Under the pieces are notes generated by a model. The model was given only the letters and a program-made list of their open reading frames with translations. It ran no database searches and was not told the DNA's origin. Of a stretch of DNA of 64,000 nt, positions 59,772-64,000 are shown in pieces. Position 1 is the first letter of the stretch, and the number at the start of each line of letters is the position of its first letter. The stretch comes from Streptomyces sp. NBC_00510. GTDB taxonomy: Bacteria > Actinomycetota > Actinomycetes > Streptomycetales > Streptomycetaceae. The stretch lies in assembly GCA_036013505.1 (NCBI GenBank), contig CP107851.1:9472001-9536000 (forward strand), read 5' to 3'. A program made the position numbers and the translations under genes.

Positions 59772-60204
59772 TTACGCCGCCCGGTGGAAACCGCGCTCCT
59801 GCACCACCCAGGTGTTGCCGTCCGGGTCGGCGAAGTCGACGAAACTGGCGTAGTCACGGCGCTCGGGGTCCGGCCCGGGCCGGAAACCGCCCTCACCCGT
59901 CGAAGGGCCACTTGTGCCGGACCTCGCCGACCGTCACGCCCCGCTCGGCGAGATCCCGGCGGGCCCGCTCGACGTCATCGACGACCAGGTGGAGGTTGCG
60001 CAGCGACCCCGGGACGGCATCGGTGAGACCGACCCCGATCTGCACGGAGCACGCCGATCCCGGCGGTGTCAGCTGCACGACACGGAAGCCGTCGCCGGGC
60101 GCGTAGTCGACGTCGAGGGTGAAGCCGGCGCGCTCCGTGTAGAACACCGACGACCGGTCGACGTCACTCACCGGCACGATGACGACCTCGAAGCTGTAAT
60201 CCAT
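59772..60204 (-). pseudogene. VOC-family (glyoxalase-like) protein with a +1 frameshift
   Basis: From ATG 60204: MDYSFEVVIVPVSDVDRSSV, then FYTERAGFTLDVDYAPGDGF, LHLVVDDVERARRDLAERGV and EVRHKWPFDG, where TGA (59893-59895) ends the frame. The next frame gives the normal family ending: EGGFRPGPDPERRDYASFVD and FADPDGNTWVVQERGFHRAA to the stop at 59772. One extra base in the CCC run at 59896-59898 explains it. Intact relatives are about 143 residues with paired beta-alpha-beta modules; substrate unknown. Confidence 0.88.
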
Positions 60205-60363
60205 CAGTCCATCTTTGATCAACGCCGTGGCGAATCGCCACCGATGGGGCATGCGCACCTCGAATGACCAGCGAAGAAAGCGAGAATCCCGCGCCGGCGC
60301 CCCCACGACCAACATGCTGCGCGGCCTCCGCCGCCTCCGTACCCCGGCGCCTACGATCACACC

Positions 60364-61071
60364 ATGGCAAACCCACCGGATCGTGATGTTCCGTCAGGCC
60401 CGGCCGCCGACGACGGCATGCGCCTGGCGGACACCAGCCGGGTCGAGGGTTTCAGTGACGCCGTCTTCGCCATCGTGATCACGCTGCTCGTCCTCGACCT
60501 CTACGATCCGGACCACGGGCCCGGCGAACTCGTGCCGGGGCTCGCCGGCAAGTGGCCGGCGTACGTGGCGTTCCTCGTCTCGTTCGTCTACGTCGGCGTC
60601 ATCTGGCTCAACCACCACGGGCTCTTCCGTCTGATCCGCCGCATGGACGTCGGCCTGCTGTGGATCAACCTCGCCATCTTGTTCAGCGCCGTCATCGTGC
60701 CGTTCCCCACCGCGGTCCTCGGTGACGCGTTCGGCGATGCGGGGGACCGTCACGACCAGCGCGTCGCGGTCGTCCTGTACGCGCTGGTCGCGGCCGTCAT
60801 GTCGGCGCCGTGGTGGGGGGTGTTCGGCTATCTGTGCGACCATCCGGAACTGCTCGAGCCCGGTGTGTCGCCCGGCTACCTCCGCTCGCAGCGGACCCGG
60901 CCGCTGACCGGCCTCGTCCTGTACGTGGTCTGCGGCATCGGCGGCTGGTTCATCGCCCCCGTGGTGGGGCTGGTGTGCATCGCCGTGGTGATCATCTACC
61001 ACGCCCTCACCAGCGAGGGCCTCCACGAAGGCCCCCTCGGCCGGCTCTTCGGGGCCGCCCGGCGGCGATGA
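60364..61071 (+). CDS. TMEM175/DUF1211-type potassium channel-like protein
   Basis: 235 residues with six membrane helices. The family motif RVEGFSDAVFAIVITLLVLD is at about 26-45 (R-x3-FSD in helix 1). FVYVGVIWLNHHGLFRLIRR is the matching helix 3 segment. Bacterial TMEM175 proteins are potassium-selective channels built from such units. ATG 60364; no operon partner. Confidence 0.93.
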   Translation: MANPPDRDVPSGPAADDGMRLADTSRVEGFSDAVFAIVITLLVLDLYDPDHGPGELVPGLAGKWPAYVAFLVSFVYVGVIWLNHHGLFRLIRRMDVGLLWINLAILFSAVIVPFPTAVLGDAFGDAGDRHDQRVAVVLYALVAAVMSAPWWGVFGYLCDHPELLEPGVSPGYLRSQRTRPLTGLVLYVVCGIGGWFIAPVVGLVCIAVVIIYHALTSEGLHEGPLGRLFGAARRR

Positions 61072-61086
61072 GCCGCGCCGCACCCG

Positions 61087-61836
61087 TCACGCGGGTCCGC
61101 TGCCCGGCTGGAAGGGCCCCAGACGGGGCACGGACGCCTTGCCGGTGTTGGAGACCTTGCCGCCGGTCCACGGCACCTTCAGGGAGACGGTCTCGTCCGG
61201 CGGGGTGACCAGCACCGCCGCCGGGGTCACCGTGGTCACGCCCGTGATGGCCGGGTTGGAGAAGGACATCGCCGACCAGGCACTGGCCCCCGGCGCCAGC
61301 GAGACCCGCCGTGCCGGCTGACCCGTGGCGCGCTCCGGGTCCACGGTCACCTGTTCCCCGGCGGCGTTGACGAAGGCCACGCCCGGGAAGCCGTAGACCG
61401 TGCAGGTGCGAGCGGAGCGGTTGGTGAGGACGACCGGGAAGTTCTCCTGGCCCGCGCCGGGGTCGTTGCGGCCGATCGACGCGCTGAGGTCCGAGGTGTG
61501 GCAGCGCCCGCCGGCCTGCGGCGGCGTGGAGGCGGTGGGGGACGGCGGGTGCGCCGCGGGGGCGGAGCCGGCGGTGTCCTCGGAGGGCGTGGTGGAGGTC
61601 GGCGGTCCACTGCTCGCGGGATCCCCGCTCGCCGGACCGGCCGAGCCGGGGAGGGTCTGCGGGGCGCTCGCGGTGCCGTTCCCGCCGCCGCCCCCACAGC
61701 CGGTCAGGGCCGCCGCCAGGACGAGCCCGCCCGCGAGCAGCGGGACGACTGCGCTGCGGCCGGTGCGCCGGCCGGCCGGCGTCGCGCTCCGGTCGAGCCG
61801 CTCGATGGGCCTTGTCTCGTGCTGGGCCACGTGCAT
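61087..61836 (-). CDS. DUF4232 lipoprotein
   Basis: 249 residues. Lipoprotein signal ending in LAGGLVLAAALTGC at about residues 36-49 with the lipid Cys, then a Gly run and a Ser/Pro/Thr linker (about 50-100). The C-terminal DUF4232 domain starts CHTSDLSASIGRNDPGAGQE and includes LTNRSARTCTVYGFPGVAFV. DUF4232 domains are common on actinobacterial secreted proteins without known activity. GAGGAGGACGGAG ribosome site. Downstream of the kinase by 113 bp on the same strand. Confidence 0.92.
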   Translation of the reverse strand: MHVAQHETRPIERLDRSATPAGRRTGRSAVVPLLAGGLVLAAALTGCGGGGGNGTASAPQTLPGSAGPASGDPASSGPPTSTTPSEDTAGSAPAAHPPSPTASTPPQAGGRCHTSDLSASIGRNDPGAGQENFPVVLTNRSARTCTVYGFPGVAFVNAAGEQVTVDPERATGQPARRVSLAPGASAWSAMSFSNPAITGVTTVTPAAVLVTPPDETVSLKVPWTGGKVSNTGKASVPRLGPFQPGSGPA

Positions 61837-61949
61837 GTCTCCGTCCTCCTCGGCAGGGCGCCGCCTGGTGCCTGTGCCGGGTCCGCATCCTGTACTCCTG
61901 GTGAGATGCACCGCGGGCGGCGGAAGTTCTCGGCGATCCGTGGCGTGGC

Positions 61950-63344
61950 TCACCCGGTGATCCGCAGACCGCCGAGGACATCGTCGGTCAGGTCGGGGCC
62001 GCCGTCCTGCCGGATCTGCACGTACACCTGGGGCTGCGCGGCACCCGTCCGGGTGAGGCTGATCTCGTCGATCGAGCCGCCCTCCGCGCCGCAGCCGGTC
62101 CAGTGGCGGACCCGCCCGCTCCATCCCGGCGAGCCTTCGGTCCCGTAGCCGCGGCTGCCCCGGTAACGGCAGCCGCCGTGCCGGATGGCACCCACCCGCG
62201 CGGTGAGGTCGCCCCGCTCGCTCAGCCCGACGAACACGCCGTCGACGCCGGAGCCCAGGTCCTGCCAGCTCCTCACGTCCCCCGCGACCAGGAGGGCCGG
62301 CTCATGGGCGTCGGGAAGCCCCAGCACCCCGGGGCTCCAGCCGCCGCGGACGAGTTCACGGCCCCAGCCCGCGGGGACCTCCACCCGGATCCGGCCGGTG
62401 GCGTCGCTGACCGTCGTCGGCGGCGCTTTCTGCGGCGCCCCGGAACGCGAGGCGGCGAGGCCGGTGCCGGCGGCCGCGAGCGCCGCGGCGCACAGGGCGA
62501 TCACCAAGGTCCGCCCACGCCGCCGGCGCGGCCGGCCTTCCTGGTGGCCGGCGGACCGGGCGGCCAGCACGTCCAGTTCGTCGGCGAAGCGCGACGCGCT
62601 GGGCCAGCGCTTGCGCCGGTCCGGCTCCAGGGCGCGCAGCACCGCCCGCTCCACGGCCGCCGGGACGTCCGGGCGCACTCGGCTGGGCCGTACGACCTTG
62701 CCCGCGGGGCCGGGCACCGAGCCCGTGACCAGGTGGTACAGCAGGGCCCCCAGGCCGTACACATCGGCGCGCACGTCGATGCCCCCGTCCGGGCGGGCCT
62801 GTTCGGGCGCCATGTAACCGGCCGAACCGGCGGCCATCGTCAGACCGGAGGCCTGGGCGAGAGCCTTCGCCAGGCCGAGGTCGGCCACGAGCACCCGCTC
62901 CTGACCCTCCCGCGCCCCGGTGATCAGCACATTGGAAGGCTTGATGTCGCGGTGTACGACGCCCGCCTCGTGCAGCGCCGCGACACCGCGGGCGGCCTCC
63001 GCCGTCAGCCGCAGCGCCTCGGCCAAGGCCGGCCGTCCCTGGCCGAGGAGGTCGTCCAGGGTGCCCCCGTCGGCGTACTCCATCACGAAGTACGGCCGCT
63101 CGTCGGGCAGTTCCCCGATGTCGAAGACCTGCACGAGCCGGCTGGACGCGGCCTTGCGCAGCAGCCGGGCCTCGGAGAGGAAGCGCTCGCGCAGGTCCAG
63201 GCGGTAGGCCCAGTTCTCGGCCATCACCTTGACGGCGACGGGCGCGTCGAGCGAGTCGTCATGGGCCAGCCACACCATCGCGAACGCCCCCGAACCGACA
63301 GGTCGCACCAGCCGGTAGCGGCCGATCTGCTGAGGTGGGGGCAT
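61950..63344 (-). CDS. Membrane serine/threonine protein kinase (PknB-like)
   Basis: 464 residues. Kinase domain about 8-265: P-loop VGSGAFAMVWLA at 16-27, Lys39 in VAVKV, HRDIKPSNVL catalytic loop, DLG in place of DFG, and MAPEQA. A basic juxtamembrane stretch (RPRRRRGRT) leads to one membrane helix near 286-305 and an extracellular domain of about 150 residues with Cys pairs (GGCRYRG, WTGCGAE). ATG 63344. Divergent from an ECF sigma factor 45 bp away, so the two may form a signalling unit. Confidence 0.94.
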   Translation of the reverse strand: MPPPQQIGRYRLVRPVGSGAFAMVWLAHDDSLDAPVAVKVMAENWAYRLDLRERFLSEARLLRKAASSRLVQVFDIGELPDERPYFVMEYADGGTLDDLLGQGRPALAEALRLTAEAARGVAALHEAGVVHRDIKPSNVLITGAREGQERVLVADLGLAKALAQASGLTMAAGSAGYMAPEQARPDGGIDVRADVYGLGALLYHLVTGSVPGPAGKVVRPSRVRPDVPAAVERAVLRALEPDRRKRWPSASRFADELDVLAARSAGHQEGRPRRRRGRTLVIALCAAALAAAGTGLAASRSGAPQKAPPTTVSDATGRIRVEVPAGWGRELVRGGWSPGVLGLPDAHEPALLVAGDVRSWQDLGSGVDGVFVGLSERGDLTARVGAIRHGGCRYRGSRGYGTEGSPGWSGRVRHWTGCGAEGGSIDEISLTRTGAAQPQVYVQIRQDGGPDLTDDVLGGLRITG

Positions 63345-63389
63345 GTGCCTATCATGCACCGACCCCGAGAAGGACCGAGGAGGACCCCT

Positions 63390-63941
63390 GTGACGCCCGC
63401 CCAGGAGACGGAGGAGCTCGCCGCGCGGGCGGCGGCCGGGGACGCCGCGGCCCTGGAACTGCTCCTCGCGCGGATCCGGCCCGAGGTCCTGCGCCGCTGC
63501 GGGCGCTTCCTGCCCCACCGCGAGGACGCCGAGGAGGCCGCCCAGGACGTGCTGTTCCAAGTCGCCCGCAGCATCGGCTCCTTCGAGGGGCGCAGCCTCT
63601 TCCACACCTGGCTGTACACGGTCGTCGCCAACTGCTCGCGCCAGAAGTACCGCGAACTCAAACGGCGACGCGCCGAGCAGCCCCTCTCCGCGGCCGAGGC
63701 CGACACGCCCGACCCGCGCAGGACCAGCGTGGTCGCCGGGACCCGGCTCGACCTGCTGGAGGCCCTCGAGCGGCTGGAGGCAACCGGCCCAGAACTGGTC
63801 GCACCGCTGGTGTACCGCGACATCTGCCAGATGGAGTACCGCGAGATCGAGGAGCGCCTCGGCATCCCGCTCGGGACGGTGAAGTCGCGGCTGCACAAGG
63901 CGCGCAGACAGGTCCGGCAGTGGCTGGTGGACACGGCCTGA
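63390..63941 (+). CDS. ECF RNA polymerase sigma factor
   Basis: 183 residues. Sigma2 about 15-90 (RIRPEVLRRCGRFLPHREDA, EEAAQDVLFQVARSIGSF, FHTWLYTVVANCSRQKYREL), sigma4 about 125-180 (DICQMEYREIEERLGIPLGT, VKSRLHKARRQVRQWL). No anti-sigma factor follows in the window. GTG at 63390 with GAGGAGGA upstream. Divergent from the kinase at 63344, whose signal may control it. Confidence 0.94.
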   Translation: MTPAQETEELAARAAAGDAAALELLLARIRPEVLRRCGRFLPHREDAEEAAQDVLFQVARSIGSFEGRSLFHTWLYTVVANCSRQKYRELKRRRAEQPLSAAEADTPDPRRTSVVAGTRLDLLEALERLEATGPELVAPLVYRDICQMEYREIEERLGIPLGTVKSRLHKARRQVRQWLVDTA

Positions 63942-64000
63942 GACGTCCGGGACCGCGGTTCGCGGGAAATTCCCCCGCCGGACCCGGAACTTCCGCCGGA
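63942..64000. other. Window end, no gene recognised
   Basis: 59 bp after the sigma-factor stop, cut by the window edge; possibly a spacer before an anti-sigma or kinase-linked gene. Confidence 0.4.

Noticed and set aside
1..64000. CRISPR arrays, tRNA or rRNA genes, insertion sequences, integrase or attachment sites
   Set aside because: Looked for while reading; no spaced repeats, cloverleaf-like segments, transposase catalytic motifs or recombinases were recognised. The IS-like HTH at 21981-22406 has no catalytic domain.
1..64000. A secondary-metabolite biosynthetic cluster around the P450 genes
   Set aside because: No PKS, NRPS, terpene synthase or precursor peptide is present; the P450s sit in small TetR or SDR operons.

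Overview
The window is a very GC-rich, densely coded stretch of actinobacterial chromosome, almost certainly from Streptomyces or a close relative. The support is strong G/C bias at third codon positions, frequent GTG starts, many GTGA stop/start overlaps, and typical gene families: SpoIIE-type phosphatases, a MmyB-type regulator, an orphan LuxR domain, a DivIVA-like protein, P450/ferredoxin pairs and an ECF41 sigma factor. It holds about 65 genes and no rRNA, tRNA, CRISPR array or insertion sequence that I could recognise. It reads as accessory chromosome: many small regulator-plus-enzyme pairs, most with a palindromic operator visible between divergent genes.

Layout. 1-11 kb: a TetR/SDR pair with twin operators, DinB, methyltransferase, MBL-fold and dienelactone-hydrolase-like genes, a MmyB-type regulator, DUF1330, an aldo/keto reductase, a second SDR, a prephenate dehydratase of unusual type, and a secreted hydrolase with a class E sortase signal. 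11-21 kb: a secreted His-rich protein behind a perfect CsoR-type copper operator, a PAS/GAF/SpoIIE phosphatase, a GNAT, and two GH15 glycosidases flanking a DNA-ligase-like protein that lacks its catalytic lysine. 21-30 kb: an orphan LuxR domain, an S24/S26-like protein, an exported helix-turn-helix protein, and a coupled set (23-residue Arg-rich leader peptide, membrane protein, group III truncated haemoglobin) behind an NsrR-like operator, followed by a quinone reductase, a flavin-reductase-like protein and a permease/TIGR03943 pair. 30-42 kb: the glgA(M)-glgC operon, a DivIVA-like protein, an Ntn asparaginase, a TetR-P450-ferredoxin operon, a membrane PP2C phosphatase, a secreted phosphodiester glycosidase and a TauE/SafE exporter. 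42-54 kb: a TetR/FAD-oxidase pair with elaborate palindromes, an MFS/ArsR pair, PucR, HxlR/thioesterase, GNAT-EamA, and an ECF41 sigma factor with its carboxymuconolactone-decarboxylase-like partner and own promoter. 54-64 kb: P450-SDR, DUF427/CGNR, LysR-hydrolase, VOC, TMEM175, a DUF4232 lipoprotein, and a Ser/Thr kinase divergent from an ECF sigma factor.

Many genes carry lesions. Single-base frameshifts occur in a methyltransferase, a membrane protein, an ArsR regulator and a VOC protein. A hydrolase carries a compensating pair of frameshifts that leaves its reading frame open. Two genes have in-frame amber codons. This density means either uncorrected sequencing indels or real decay, and it should be settled before any of these genes is interpreted.

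The most promising unit is at 23.4-24.5 kb: a strong NsrR-like palindrome, an Arg/His-rich leader peptide, and two further genes each joined by GTGA overlaps, ending in a truncated haemoglobin. This looks like a nitric-oxide-responsive operon. All functional statements rest on reading motifs by eye; no database search was run.
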